From Prochlorococcus sp. AG-363-M17 (GTDB lineage Bacteria > Cyanobacteriota > Cyanobacteriia > PCC-6307 > Cyanobiaceae), in NCBI GenBank assembly GCA_003278365.1, contig QCFS01000002.1, positions 30,902-94,901 on the forward strand: a stretch of 64,000 nt of DNA. Reading direction: 5' to 3'. Positions 44,140 through 53,597 of the stretch are shown one piece after another. How positions within the stretch are numbered: the first letter of the stretch is position 1; each line of letters opens with the position of its first letter. The notes under the pieces are model-generated. The model was not told the origin of the DNA, made no database searches, and saw nothing but the letters and a program-made list of their open reading frames with translations. A program made the position numbers and the translations under genes.

Positions 44140-45078
44140 TTAATCTGAATAAAATTGATATCCAGTTAACTCTGCTAGTTCTTTAAGTTGCTTTATTCCT
44201 GAATAAAGTCTTCCATTGATTTCCCAAGTAGGATAGCCCTCAATACCTTTAGACTCACAAAGCTCTCTTTCATTATTCATTCCATCAGAAGCGCATTCCA
44301 CTATTCTAAGTTTAGATGCTGCCTCCTTCCCAAACATTTCCTTTTGTTCATGACAATGGGGGCACCAATATGCACTGTATTGGACAACACCCGATTCGGT
44401 TAAGTATTTAGCAAAAGCAACTTGAGAAGGAGTACTGCTGCTTTGAACTAGAGGAGGAGTACCTGGTCCGGTTGTCAATTGATCCTGACGTGCAGGATCA
44501 ATAGCTGATGACCATATCAATCCACCCAAGAGAAAAACAAGTGAGAGTAAAACAATTCTAAAAATAACCTTCCCTATGTCATCCCATCCTCCACCAAATA
44601 AAGCTAATAGCAAGAGTGCTATTGAAAGAAATCCCGACAGAAGACAGAAAAAACAAAAAGCATTTATCTTAAAAAACATCAACCATAATAAAACTATGCT
44701 AAACGAGGACATCGCAGAAGAAAAACTCAGCAGACCCCACCAAGTCTTTCTAGATAGATCTATTTTATTGCTAGAAAGTCCCGGCAATAATGGCAGGATT
44801 GCCATTATCAATATTGAAAAGTATGCAAACAAGCCAATAAATGAAAGAGGAATATCTGTGCCAGAAAAGCTTAAGAAAGTTCCCCATGGACTATTCAAAA
44901 CCTTGTCACAGCCATTGCTACCACCAGGGCATGAAAGGGATCCAATCCACCCCCACCTATGGAATGTGATAGAACCAGTGTCAATGGCTCCAATTGTTGA
45001 TAAAACCGCTATAGAGATCCTTGCCCACTTAGAGCCTTGATCTTGACGGCGACGACTAATAAGACGAGATGAGCCCAT
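44140..45078 (-). CDS. Vitamin K epoxide reductase-thioredoxin fusion
   Basis: A 312-residue disulfide-forming enzyme. The VKOR domain has about five transmembrane helices with the loop pair CPGGSNGC near 51-58 and the quinone-side CxxC in FCFFCLLSG near 142. From about residue 210 a periplasmic thioredoxin-like domain follows with YWCPHC. Together they shuttle electrons from secreted thiols to quinone and so form disulfides. This fusion is known from cyanobacteria. A candidate substrate class is four-cysteine secreted proteins such as the one at 15367-15807. Divergent from rimO 73 bp away. Confidence 0.92.
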   Translation of the reverse strand: MGSSRLISRRRQDQGSKWARISIAVLSTIGAIDTGSITFHRWGWIGSLSCPGGSNGCDKVLNSPWGTFLSFSGTDIPLSFIGLFAYFSILIMAILPLLPGLSSNKIDLSRKTWWGLLSFSSAMSSFSIVLLWLMFFKINAFCFFCLLSGFLSIALLLLALFGGGWDDIGKVIFRIVLLSLVFLLGGLIWSSAIDPARQDQLTTGPGTPPLVQSSSTPSQVAFAKYLTESGVVQYSAYWCPHCHEQKEMFGKEAASKLRIVECASDGMNNERELCESKGIEGYPTWEINGRLYSGIKQLKELAELTGYQFYSD

Positions 45079-45151
45079 TGAGGGGAAACATGTTCCACAA
45101 TTGTGACAGTTTTTCGTCCTCTGAGCAGCTCAGTAATCTAGGTAGCAAGGC

Positions 45152-46585
45152 TTGCACTTGAAGAAACAATTCTCGAACAACATCTCAAAACTCAAAAAAT
45201 CACCTCAACCAGTGACTTCCAACAAACAAAACTCTATTAGAAGCGCCAACAGAAAACCTTCTGTTGCGTTTGCGCATCTTGGATGTGAAAAAAATCGAGT
45301 TGATACTGAACATATGCTGGGATTGCTTACAGCAGCTGGCTACAAAGTCAGCAGTAATGAATCAGCAGCTTCGGTAGTTGTGGTTAATACTTGTAGCTTT
45401 ATTCAAGAAGCAAGAGAGGAGTCAATTCGTAAGCTTGTAGGTCTAGCTGAACAAGGAAAAGAATTGATAATTGCTGGATGCCTAGCACAACACTTTCGCG
45501 AAGAATTACTAGATTCCCTCCCTGAAGCAAAGGCCGTTGTCGGTACTGGAGACTACCAACACATAGTTGAGGTCCTCAAAAAAGTCGAAGCAGGAGAAAA
45601 GGTACAACAAATTACACAAGATCCAATCTTTGTTGGTGATGAACACCTGCCCAGATATCGCACCACAAACCAAGCAATTGCCTACTTAAAAGTTGCTGAA
45701 GGATGTGATTATCGTTGTTCCTTCTGCATAATTCCCCACTTAAGAGGCGATCAACGAAGTAGGACTATCGAATCAATTGTTAAAGAAGCCAAGCAACTTG
45801 CAAAAGAAGGAGTTAAAGAGCTAATTCTAATAAGTCAAATCACGACAAATTATGGGCTTGATATTTATGGAAAACCAAAGCTAGCCGAACTTCTCAGAGA
45901 GCTAGGAGAAGTTAATATTCCATGGATTCGTGTTCATTATGCGTATCCAACTGGACTCACACCAAAGGTTTTAAAAGCCTTTAAGGAAGTCCCTAATGTA
46001 CTTCCATATCTAGACCTGCCATTACAACATAGTCACCCTGAAGTCTTAAGGGCTATGAATAGACCCTGGCAAGCAAATATGAATGAGGATTTACTATATT
46101 TCATACGTGAGCAACTCCCTGATGCAATACTTAGAACCACGCTAATAGTAGGTTTTCCAGGTGAAACAGAAGATCATTTCCAACACCTTGCATCTTTTGT
46201 CAAGAAGCAAAGGTTTGATCATATTGGCATATTTACATTTTCACTAGAGGAAGGAACTCCTTCAGCAAAAATGTCAAACCAAATATCTGACGAGGTTGCA
46301 ATTGCACGTAAAGATCATCTAATGTCTATTCAACAACCAATATCTGCTGAGCTAAATCAAAAATTAGTGGGGAAAACTGTTAATGTTCTAATAGAAGAAA
46401 ACAATCTAGAAACTGGCCAACTAATTGGTAGATGCAGCAGATTTGCTCCTGATGTTGACGGGCAAGTATACATTAATTGCAATGCAAGACATCACCACAT
46501 AGTTGCAGGAAGCATTGTTCCAGTATTGATCTCAGATTCTGATATATATGACCTAGCTGGTGAATTAGTAACCATTAAGAATTAA
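45152..46585 (+). CDS. rimO: Ribosomal protein S12 methylthiotransferase
   Basis: Radical SAM enzyme that adds a methylthio group to an aspartate of ribosomal protein S12. The N-terminal MTTase domain begins with [19 protein letters not shown], the radical SAM motif is CDYRCSFC, and the C-terminal TRAM domain is present from about 410. The 477-residue length includes a 35-residue polar N-terminal extension because no ATG is available; the possible starts are TTG 45152, TTG 45158 and GTG 45212. The true start is uncertain. It binds two Fe-S clusters. Confidence 0.93.
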   Translation: MHLKKQFSNNISKLKKSPQPVTSNKQNSIRSANRKPSVAFAHLGCEKNRVDTEHMLGLLTAAGYKVSSNESAASVVVVNTCSFIQEAREESIRKLVGLAEQGKELIIAGCLAQHFREELLDSLPEAKAVVGTGDYQHIVEVLKKVEAGEKVQQITQDPIFVGDEHLPRYRTTNQAIAYLKVAEGCDYRCSFCIIPHLRGDQRSRTIESIVKEAKQLAKEGVKELILISQITTNYGLDIYGKPKLAELLRELGEVNIPWIRVHYAYPTGLTPKVLKAFKEVPNVLPYLDLPLQHSHPEVLRAMNRPWQANMNEDLLYFIREQLPDAILRTTLIVGFPGETEDHFQHLASFVKKQRFDHIGIFTFSLEEGTPSAKMSNQISDEVAIARKDHLMSIQQPISAELNQKLVGKTVNVLIEENNLETGQLIGRCSRFAPDVDGQVYINCNARHHHIVAGSIVPVLISDSDIYDLAGELVTIKN

Positions 46586-46641
46586 ATTCTCTTCTCTTAC
46601 GAAAAGACACATAGAGATTAAGCAAGCACGGACTTCGCGAA

Positions 46642-46664
46642 ATAGGCCCTGGTATAAAGCCTAT
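46642..46664. terminator. Possible bidirectional hairpin between rimO and petL
   Basis: ATAGGC (46642-46647) pairs with GCCTAT (46659-46664) around an 11-base loop, with partial outer pairing TTCG/CGAA. It lies between the convergent stops of rimO (46585) and the petL-like gene (46696). There is no clear T-run on either side, so terminator function is uncertain. Confidence 0.25.
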
Positions 46665-46695
46665 CGAATCTCAAAAATCTTTAGGCGAAGAAAGG

Positions 46696-46788
46696 TTATA
46701 TCAACTTGACACCCTTCAAGAGCTTTGTAAGCAAGGCAGCAGTAACCAAACCACCAATAACAAGGATCAAGTAAAAAAGGATTCCCAT
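46696..46788 (-). CDS. petL: Cytochrome b6-f complex subunit PetL-like (30 aa)
   Basis: A 30-codon frame reading MGILFYLILVIGGLVTAALL and ending TKLLKGVKLI. It is one transmembrane helix with a short basic C-terminus ending in K-L-I. The size and the start M-G-I-(L/V)-F-Y match what I remember of picocyanobacterial PetL, a single-span subunit at the periphery of the b6-f dimer. PetL is poorly conserved, so another small thylakoid subunit is possible. It is upstream of nothing on its strand within 90 bp, and the next minus-strand gene (46854-47255) is upstream of it. Confidence 0.68.
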   Translation of the reverse strand: MGILFYLILVIGGLVTAALLTKLLKGVKLI

Positions 46789-46853
46789 CTCAAAAAGAAT
46801 AACTCTCCAACATTAGGTCAGAAAGCTCACCAAATTAGCAAAAAGAAGATTTA

Positions 46854-47255
46854 TCAATCCTGTATATATTCACTGCCACTTTTCAGGCAAGCCTCAGCTC
46901 TCTGAAGCTCTCTGCCCATATACATAGCATGATCAATCTTACTAATTGGATAAGGGGGCTCCCCTTCGGAAAGTTGTATTCCCATATGTTTTGCACTCTT
47001 CGCCCGAAATACAGTCAAAGGTTTCCGTGGCCCACTGCCCTTGCAAGCGAGGATTTCACCAGTCTTAGGATCTATAGCTCTACCAAGATCATCTAGATCA
47101 TTGTTGTAGTGTTCAACCACAATTTCCTTCCTATATAAGTCAACTTTCACAAGGAAATAACCACTAGGGTCTAAAGCTATGAAGCGTTTAGAGAGCTCGT
47201 CATCTAGAGAGCCAATTTCATGATCATTGTCCTTTGAAGTACTCGCAGTAGACAT
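46854..47255 (-). CDS. DUF4346 domain protein
   Basis: A 133-residue soluble protein. The conserved core LDPSGYFLVKVDLYRKEIVVEHY is followed by GRAIDPKTGEILACKGS and AKHMGIQLSEGEPPYPISKIDHAMYMGREL, matching the DUF4346 family seen in cyanobacteria, sometimes as a C-terminal domain of larger proteins. Function unknown. It lies four bases downstream of the acyltransferase-like gene, so the two are almost certainly co-transcribed. Confidence 0.82.
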   Translation of the reverse strand: MSTASTSKDNDHEIGSLDDELSKRFIALDPSGYFLVKVDLYRKEIVVEHYNNDLDDLGRAIDPKTGEILACKGSGPRKPLTVFRAKSAKHMGIQLSEGEPPYPISKIDHAMYMGRELQRAEACLKSGSEYIQD

Positions 47256-47259
47256 CTCT

Positions 47260-48444
47260 CTAGCCTATTGAGGGCAAAGAAGGGTTTGCAATCTGAAATG
47301 GCAAATCAGCATTAACGGCCTTAATTTCATTAAACTTCAAAACATTTACCTTATTCAACCAGGAACGAATAAGCAAGTCCAAACGTTCGTCATACCAACG
47401 ATGAACACTTACTTGTGGTTGCAGGCAAAAGCCCCTTCTAAGCTTATGCGAGCCGCCAGCACCAGGATCAAAGCTATGGATATTATTATCAAGTGCCCAA
47501 TGAATTGGGGAGTAATAACAAACCTCAAAATGAAGGAATGGAATCTCTTCATGAGACCCCCAATAACGCCCCCACAACTTCTTACCATCTGTAACACATA
47601 ATGACATTGCTATAGGCGAATTCGGATTACCACGATGTGCACTAAACAAAACCACGTTGTCCCGAAGCTGCTGATCTAATAACCTTTCAAAGAAATCCTC
47701 AAATAAATATTTACTGCCCCAAACACCCCAACGTGAACAATGCTGTTCATAGAATCTATGCATAGCATGCATAATATTCAAATCCAACTGAGTGCCACTT
47801 AATGCAGTAACCTTCAAGCCAGCCTTTTGAATTGCTTTCCTCTCCTTCTTTATGTTTCGTCTTTGATTTGCATTAAAGCTAGAAATATATTCAGAGAAAT
47901 CTTTTTTGCCATCTGCGAGCCAGAGACTATTGTGATTAATCCATTTAGCACATCCTTCCTTTTCCGCTTCCTTAGCCCAATCATAATCGACATATAGAAA
48001 ATTACAGCTCAATATTCGATTCTCTATAGCAAATGCATCAATAGCCTGAAACATTAGGCGAGTAAGTGAAGCTTGATCTTCCCCAGGTAGAAAAAAAAAG
48101 CGATATCCTTGAGCAGGGCTAAATGGACTCATACCAATGAGTTTAGGATAATAATTAAGTCCTAACTCATCAGCTAAATGAGCAAAGGACTGGTCAAAAA
48201 TGAACTCTCCATAACTATGGGCTTTCAGATATAAAGGTGCAAAAGCTATTGGCTTATCACCCTTCCATAGAGCCAAGTGACATGATTGCCAACCTTGATT
48301 TGTACTAATACTTCCAGATTGCTCTATTGCATTTAACCATCTCCATTTATAAAAGGGAGTTTCCTGACAACGCGTCATTATATTCCATTGATCTTCGGGA
48401 ATTTCTTGAACAGAAGAGTGCCAACGTACTAAAGGGAGTACCAT
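47260..48444 (-). CDS. FemAB/GNAT-like acyltransferase (peptidogalycan family)
   Basis: A 394-residue soluble protein. The C-terminal two thirds is a GNAT-like fold with blocks such as SSFNANQRRNIKKERKAI, HRFYEQHCSRWGVWGSKYL and the late HSFDPGAGGSHKLRRGF, matching the DUF482 family (peptidogalycan biosynthesis/recognition). Such proteins may transfer aminoacyl or acyl groups; the substrate is unknown. First gene of the pair with the DUF4346 protein. The 146 bp before it contains a short inverted repeat (AGGAGCAGTCTCCT near 48487) and no gene. Confidence 0.85.
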   Translation of the reverse strand: MVLPLVRWHSSVQEIPEDQWNIMTRCQETPFYKWRWLNAIEQSGSISTNQGWQSCHLALWKGDKPIAFAPLYLKAHSYGEFIFDQSFAHLADELGLNYYPKLIGMSPFSPAQGYRFFFLPGEDQASLTRLMFQAIDAFAIENRILSCNFLYVDYDWAKEAEKEGCAKWINHNSLWLADGKKDFSEYISSFNANQRRNIKKERKAIQKAGLKVTALSGTQLDLNIMHAMHRFYEQHCSRWGVWGSKYLFEDFFERLLDQQLRDNVVLFSAHRGNPNSPIAMSLCVTDGKKLWGRYWGSHEEIPFLHFEVCYYSPIHWALDNNIHSFDPGAGGSHKLRRGFCLQPQVSVHRWYDERLDLLIRSWLNKVNVLKFNEIKAVNADLPFQIANPSLPSIG

Positions 48445-48590
48445 CTTAATTCAATTTAAATAATAATAGTTAAAAGTAATTTTACAGGAGCAGTCTCCTC
48501 TACTTGATGCAAAGTTAGATCGATAAAATACAAACAATGCATATCTAATAAAGTGCGTAAATTTTTGATATAGAGTTAACATTTGAGGCT

Positions 48591-49295
48591 TCATCCCGAA
48601 GCAATACGCTTGCGGAAATAACGCAACAAAAACTCATTTTCACCTAACACACTATGAGATTTCAAAATCCATGAATCAGGTTCAGCGATGGTCTTAGGCA
48701 TTGGATTGGCATCAAAAGGGATCCAGCTATAACTTCCTCCTATAACTCTGGGGACTACAGTGAGTTGCAACTCATCGACAAGATCTTCCTGTAAAAAAGA
48801 AGAAACCAAATGAGCTCCACCTAGTAAAACAATACGAGACAACCCAAACTCAAATAGTTTTTTGAGTGTTGCAGACCAACATCCTGCAAATGGGATCATT
48901 GAATGAAAACCTTTAGGAGGAATATTCTTATCAGGTGAACTTGAAGTGATTTGAACAGTTCTAATCAACCATCTTTCTAAAGGTTGCTTGAAGAAGTCAA
49001 GATCTAATGAAGTACCCTCCCAACGACTCGCGACCAAGGAAATCGGTTGTTCAGTTCGTTTCTCTGAAAGACGCTTTTGAATTAGTTCTGCAGAGTTAAT
49101 TAGACAAGTATTACGATGAATTCTCAAAGTACCCCCGCCCAATAGTGCTCCATCAGACCAAGCCAAGGCTTCCTCCAAAACACGCCTGTCTCCTTGGCCA
49201 CCGAGTGATTTACTATTGTTAAAAGGCATAGCTAATCTCCCATCAATACTTATAGCAAGCACCAAGCGAACCCAAGGCTTTGTTTGAAGCTTCAA
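48591..49295 (-). CDS. RibD C-terminal-type (DHFR-fold) pterin/pyrimidine reductase
   Basis: A 234-residue protein with the RibD_C reductase fold: WVRLVLAISIDGRLA at the N-terminus, SDGALLGGGTLR near 47-58, and ELQLTVVPRVIGG near 170-180. It lacks the deaminase domain of bifunctional RibD. The reaction would be NADPH-dependent reduction of a pyrimidine or pterin. The start overlaps the stop of the tandem pterin synthase gene by four bases, which suggests that the substrate is a pterin, although a riboflavin role cannot be excluded. Confidence 0.85.
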   Translation of the reverse strand: MKLQTKPWVRLVLAISIDGRLAMPFNNSKSLGGQGDRRVLEEALAWSDGALLGGGTLRIHRNTCLINSAELIQKRLSEKRTEQPISLVASRWEGTSLDLDFFKQPLERWLIRTVQITSSSPDKNIPPKGFHSMIPFAGCWSATLKKLFEFGLSRIVLLGGAHLVSSFLQEDLVDELQLTVVPRVIGGSYSWIPFDANPMPKTIAEPDSWILKSHSVLGENEFLLRYFRKRIASG

Positions 49296-50227
49296 TTTTT
49301 TTCCGTAACTTGCAAAGATTCTGGGATCATCTCTAGTCGTGGTGTTTCAGCATAAACTTCTGCAGCATTATTAGGGCTCTCTTGCAAACGAATTTTATGA
49401 AGATTAACCCCTATATCTCTAATAGGCTCAATTAAAAGATCAGAGATATGAAGAGCAATATTTTCTGCAGTTGGAACACAATCAATAAAATGAGGAATAT
49501 CCTTATTCAAAAATGTATGGTCAAAAGGTTCAACAACCAAGTCATCTACAAGTTTTTGAAGAGAAAACAAATCACAAATCATTCCTGTGCGGGCATCTAT
49601 CTTTCCACGCACAGTTACATCAAGAAAGTAGTTGTGCCCATGGCCATGAGGTCTGGCGCACTTACCATATATCTTTTCATTTTCCTGCTGAGTCAATTCT
49701 GGCCTTGCAAGCCTATGTGCAGCAGCAAAATGAGTCCGAATAGTCAAAAAAGCATCCATAACATCTCCCAGGTAATCCGCCCAAAGGCTGTTGTTTTCAT
49801 AAAGACGCAAACCAACAATAGGCAAATGCGTGCTAAGCCTTCTCCAAATTATCCGAATCAAGGCCTCAGTAGTCGGCAAGCAACCGTCCGAACGTGAAAC
49901 ATCAAATTCTGGCCACACTTCATTAAGTGAACGAAAATCAAGCTGATCAGTCACCTCAGAGGAGATCGCATGTTTCACATTGGAAAGGTTAAGAACCATT
50001 CCATCTACATCCAGCCCTCCAGCCATTGCAACAATTAACTCATAATTATGTCCATGACCTGAAGCTAATGCGCATAAACCAAATCGTGACTTATTTTCTT
50101 CTGATGACAGTTCTGGAAGCCAATAACGATGGCTCGCACTAAAGCATGCGCGGCGTGTTATGACACATCCGCGACCGAGACCATGTCGAGCCTGAAGAGA
50201 ATTAGAACTCATGGAAAGCACTGACAA
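49292..50227 (-). CDS. Tandem 6-pyruvoyl-tetrahydropterin synthase/QueD-like protein
   Basis: A 311-residue protein with two PTPS/QueD domains. Domain 1 (about 20-160) has ITRRACFSASHRYWLP and LCALASGHGHNYEL; domain 2 (about 162-300) has THFAAAHRL and YGKCARPHGHGHNYFLDV. Both keep the three zinc histidines, the nucleophilic cysteine and the late Glu. Domain 2 keeps the catalytic Asp-His pair (FDHTFLN); the matching place in domain 1 reads LDFRSLN, so the histidine is lost. Domain 1 may be structural or regulatory. It is coupled to the RibD-type reductase gene. Start options are ATG 50227 and 50212. Confidence 0.88.
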   Translation of the reverse strand: MSVLSMSSNSLQARHGLGRGCVITRRACFSASHRYWLPELSSEENKSRFGLCALASGHGHNYELIVAMAGGLDVDGMVLNLSNVKHAISSEVTDQLDFRSLNEVWPEFDVSRSDGCLPTTEALIRIIWRRLSTHLPIVGLRLYENNSLWADYLGDVMDAFLTIRTHFAAAHRLARPELTQQENEKIYGKCARPHGHGHNYFLDVTVRGKIDARTGMICDLFSLQKLVDDLVVEPFDHTFLNKDIPHFIDCVPTAENIALHISDLLIEPIRDIGVNLHKIRLQESPNNAAEVYAETPRLEMIPESLQVTEKN

Positions 50228-50250
50228 ACAACATCTTAATCATTTATGCA

Positions 50251-50856
50251 ATGAACTGCTCTATGAAAAACCCTTCCAGTAAGACTCTTAGAGAAAGGCT
50301 AAAAGGTAGGAATCTCTATTTAATAGGGATGATGGGGAGTGGAAAAAGTACTACTGGAAGGCCACTTAGCCAAGCAATTAACTATGGCTTTGTAGACTTA
50401 GATAAAGTAATAGAGCAGGTTTGCGATAAGTCAATCCAGAAGATTTTTGAAGATGAAGGTGAAAATAACTTTAGAAGCATAGAAAATCAGATACTAAATG
50501 AAATTGGCCAACGTCACTCTCTCATTGTGTCGACAGGTGGTGGAGTTATAACTCGTTCTGAAAACTGGGGTATTTTACATCAAGGTATTGTTATTTGGCT
50601 GAACACTGATAAGAATATTATATTAGCAAGACTAAAAGAAGACTTAGGCAAAAGGCCTCTACTGGAAGGCAAAGATACCCATAAAGTGTTGGATCAACTT
50701 TATAAAGATAGGGTTCATATTTATGCGGAAGCAGATTTGGAAATTGTTGTCTCAGAAGAAAGTCCTGAAGAAATTGCTCAAATAATCATTAACAAGCTAC
50801 CCTCCATTCTTAAGGACGAGGAGGAGCAAGGCGCACAGCAAACCACTTCAATGTAA
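50251..50856 (+). CDS. aroK: Shikimate kinase
   Basis: Phosphorylates shikimate at O3 in aromatic amino acid biosynthesis. The P-loop GMMGSGKSTTG is near residue 27, the adjacent D-L-D motif in FVDLDKVIE binds Mg, GGGVI near 92 binds shikimate, and the lid contains GKRPLL near 140. The 201-residue length fits. It is divergent from the tandem pterin synthase gene and overlaps the convergent CRR7-like gene by 47 bp at the 3' end. Confidence 0.94.
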   Translation: MNCSMKNPSSKTLRERLKGRNLYLIGMMGSGKSTTGRPLSQAINYGFVDLDKVIEQVCDKSIQKIFEDEGENNFRSIENQILNEIGQRHSLIVSTGGGVITRSENWGILHQGIVIWLNTDKNIILARLKEDLGKRPLLEGKDTHKVLDQLYKDRVHIYAEADLEIVVSEESPEEIAQIIINKLPSILKDEEEQGAQQTTSM

Positions 50857-51073
50857 ATCCAGGAGACAAGTCAAGGTCACAAGCAGTATCCAACAAATGT
50901 CTAGCAGCCTTTGCCCTATTCTCCAGAGCCTTTAAATCATCAGGCAAATCGTCAAGTGTCTCTAACCAATATTGGAGCCATGCAAGTGTTTCTTCCTGGC
51001 TAAGGATTCTCTCTGGCTTGGAAGGTTCCAAGACCAAAAAATAATCACATTCTCGAATTAAAGGGTCAGACAT
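50810..51073 (-). CDS. CRR7-like NDH-1 assembly protein
   Basis: An 87-residue acidic protein reading YFLVLEPSKPERILSQEETL and later ARHLLDTACDLDLSPGFTLKWFAVRL. The pattern VLEP...LLDTACxLDLxPG...W(F/Y)AVRL resembles the cyanobacterial/plastid CHLORORESPIRATORY REDUCTION 7 family, an assembly factor for the NDH complex. It overlaps the aroK 3' end by 47 bp in antisense. The name is recalled from pattern; confidence in the gene is higher than in the family. Confidence 0.65.
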   Translation of the reverse strand: MSDPLIRECDYFLVLEPSKPERILSQEETLAWLQYWLETLDDLPDDLKALENRAKAARHLLDTACDLDLSPGFTLKWFAVRLAPPRP

Positions 51074-51275
51074 TGGGAAACAAAGAAAGCATTGAGTGAC
51101 CTCTGAATTGCTTCATTGCAGACCCAACATCAAATGTCAAAGATCCCATATGCCTGATTTCTAGCTATTTTCTACTAAAAGCTAAGTCTATTTTGGGAAT
51201 TCTTCTGATTCCAATAAGCTCTGATAGGGCAAAGTATAAGGAAGGTAATGTCACTTCCAGCATTTAACTATTCCA

Positions 51276-51482
51276 ATGGGTGAATTCTTCGCCAACGTTG
51301 CAAAGTACCCCAAATACCTCATTACAATTATTCTTGGGGTGTTTGCGGCTCTTTTGGAGCCTCTCGTAAAACGCAGCAAAAACCCTGTAACTGCAATTTC
51401 CCTGGTTGGAGCCCTTATTAGTGGGTTGATCACGATATCCTTTATTTTACGTGCAATGGTTTCATTACCATCTCAGAACTAA
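51276..51482 (+). CDS. DUF751 family small membrane protein
   Basis: A 68-residue protein starting MGEFFANVAKYPKYLITIIL with two hydrophobic helices (about 14-29 and 40-62) and a polar loop with KRSKNPVTAISL. This is the cyanobacterial/plastid DUF751 (Ycf33-like) pattern, function unknown. The ATG at 51276 is set by the family start. Six bases downstream rbfA begins, so they form an operon. The 200 bp upstream holds a hairpin GGAAT-TCTTCTG-ATTCC near 51200 but no gene. Confidence 0.82.
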   Translation: MGEFFANVAKYPKYLITIILGVFAALLEPLVKRSKNPVTAISLVGALISGLITISFILRAMVSLPSQN

Positions 51483-51488
51483 CTCCAA

Positions 51489-51887
51489 ATGGCCCAAGGA
51501 CGTCGAGTTGAGAGAGTTGCAGCACTTATTCGAAGGGAGACCAGCGAACTATTAATTAATGGCATTAAGGATGAAAGGGTTCAAAAAGGGATGGTGACTA
51601 TTACATCAGTTGAGGTCTCTGGCGATTTACAACACTGCAAAGTTTTTGTCAGCATCTTTGGCGAGGATAAAGAAAAAGATTCCGTATTAACTGGACTCCA
51701 AGCAGCTAGCAATTATGTAAGAGGAGAGCTAGGTAAAAGACTTAATATGAGACGTGCACCAGAAGTTATTTTCTTACGTGATAAAGGTATAGAAAAAGGA
51801 AGCTCTATTCTTAATTTACTAACGAAACTAAAGGATGAAAGAGAACTTAGAGAAAAGGAATCAGCTGAGATTAATCATGATCAATGA
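51489..51887 (+). CDS. rbfA: Ribosome-binding factor A
   Basis: 30S maturation factor acting near the 16S 5' domain. The KH-type fold is recognisable with [20 protein letters not shown] at the N-terminus, [20 protein letters not shown] in the middle and [18 protein letters not shown] near 80-100. The 132-residue length is usual. Its stop overlaps the nagZ start by four bases, and it follows DUF751 by six bases: a tight three-gene operon. Confidence 0.95.
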   Translation: MAQGRRVERVAALIRRETSELLINGIKDERVQKGMVTITSVEVSGDLQHCKVFVSIFGEDKEKDSVLTGLQAASNYVRGELGKRLNMRRAPEVIFLRDKGIEKGSSILNLLTKLKDERELREKESAEINHDQ

Positions 51888-53524
51888 CTTCTCAATCAAT
51901 GCATGATCTAAGAAGCAAAGTTGCCGAGTTACTTATAGTTCGAATCAGTGGATATTCTCAAGATCACTATCGCCAATACCCAAGATGGGAAATGGCTAAT
52001 GATCAACTCAGAAAACTCTTAAAAGAAGGCCTTGGAGGCGTGATTATATGGGGTGGTAGTTGCAGAGATATACAACATCGTTGTCAAAACCTCAATAAAT
52101 GGTCCAACAAAAAAATATTAATCTGTGCAGATATTGAGGAGGGCTTTGGTCAACGGTTTCATGGAGGCAGCTGGTTTATTCCACCTATGGGGATTGGTCA
52201 GCTTTTTAAAAAGAACCCACTGAAAGCTACAGAGCTGGCAGAAAGTTATGGCAGAAGCACAGGCAGACAAGCAAAATCATGCGGCTTAAACTGGGTTTTA
52301 GGACCTGTCTGCGATATAAACAGTAATTCAAAGAATCCAGTAATCAATGTAAGAGCTTGGGGGGAAGATTCTTTGACTGTGTCAGCACTTACATGTGCCT
52401 TCCAAAAGGGAGTAGCGCAAACAGGAGTACTTACATGCGCCAAACACTTCCCAGGACATGGGGACACACATTGCGACTCACATCTAGAGTTACCTGCATT
52501 GCAGCATCATTACAAAAATCTTGATGAATTGGAGTTAATTCCTTTTAGAAAAGTGATACATTCAGGCATCGATAGTGTAATGACAGGTCATTTACTATTG
52601 AAAAATATAGACTCGAAATACCCATCATCACTTTCATATGAATTAACTACTAATTTACTAAGAAAAAAGATTGGGTTTCAAGGGCTTGTTATAACAGATG
52701 CCCTAATGATGAATTCGATTACAAGAAAGTATTCATCTGGAGAAGCTGCAGTTCTAGCTTTTTCCGCAGGAGCAGACTTGATTCTTATGCCTGAGGATCC
52801 AAGTGAAGCGATCAATTCGCTTATTCAAGCAATAGAAAAAGGTGAGATTTCGATGGCCAGGGTAGAAGAATCCCTCGAGAGGAGAAGGAATGCAATTAAG
52901 AAAATCTCTAATTTCGAAATAACGAGAAATGCCTCAATAAATTCATGCGAAATTGAGAACAATGAAGAAAGGAAATTAAAAGAGGAGCTAATTACCAACT
53001 CTTCAGAATTTCATAACGAACATACTATAACAATTCATACTAATGGCATTAATCTAATAAGAGTAGATAATTCGGTCAATTGCCCAATATTAATTAAGCC
53101 TGCTCCCGCTCTTTCTATCCCTGAATCAGCAGGCTATAAAAGCTTGATTTGCGATGAATTAAGTATCTCTCCATGGCGTAAAGATAAGAATGAACCATTA
53201 GATTTAGCACGAATTGGTAATGGGCCTATACTCTTACAACTTTTCATTAGAGGCAATCCATTCCGTGGAGGCAAAGAAAGGAATGAGCCGTGGGTAAATG
53301 CCGTAAAGCAACTTCAAAGCAAAAGACTACTTTCAGGTTTAATTGTTTATGGAACTCCATACCTTTGGGAAGAATTACTTAATGTTATTGAGCCACATAT
53401 TGCCGCTGCATATAGCCCAGGGCAAACAAATGATGTACAAGATTACCTATTAAAGAAACTAATGAAGCAAAGCATTTTCATCGATCAAAAAGCGAAGAAA
53501 GCGCATAATGTATTTACAGATTGA
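51884..53524 (+). CDS. nagZ: Beta-N-acetylglucosaminidase NagZ (GH3)
   Basis: Glycoside hydrolase family 3 enzyme that removes GlcNAc from peptidoglycan fragments. The NagZ-diagnostic motif [14 protein letters not shown] (K-H-F-P-G-H-G-x4-D-S-H) includes the catalytic histidine, and the nucleophile Asp is in GLVITDALM. Residues 1-340 form the barrel; an extra C-terminal domain of about 200 residues makes it 546 residues, longer than E. coli NagZ. Operon with rbfA. It supplies anhydro-MurNAc products for anmK, also in this window. Confidence 0.9.
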   Translation: MTSQSMHDLRSKVAELLIVRISGYSQDHYRQYPRWEMANDQLRKLLKEGLGGVIIWGGSCRDIQHRCQNLNKWSNKKILICADIEEGFGQRFHGGSWFIPPMGIGQLFKKNPLKATELAESYGRSTGRQAKSCGLNWVLGPVCDINSNSKNPVINVRAWGEDSLTVSALTCAFQKGVAQTGVLTCAKHFPGHGDTHCDSHLELPALQHHYKNLDELELIPFRKVIHSGIDSVMTGHLLLKNIDSKYPSSLSYELTTNLLRKKIGFQGLVITDALMMNSITRKYSSGEAAVLAFSAGADLILMPEDPSEAINSLIQAIEKGEISMARVEESLERRRNAIKKISNFEITRNASINSCEIENNEERKLKEELITNSSEFHNEHTITIHTNGINLIRVDNSVNCPILIKPAPALSIPESAGYKSLICDELSISPWRKDKNEPLDLARIGNGPILLQLFIRGNPFRGGKERNEPWVNAVKQLQSKRLLSGLIVYGTPYLWEELLNVIEPHIAAAYSPGQTNDVQDYLLKKLMKQSIFIDQKAKKAHNVFTD

Positions 53525-53597
53525 GTGATTATATTAATTTCCTTAAGAAAGTCAAAAATCTTTGAAAAAGCATCTCTGAATTAACCATTAAAAAGTT

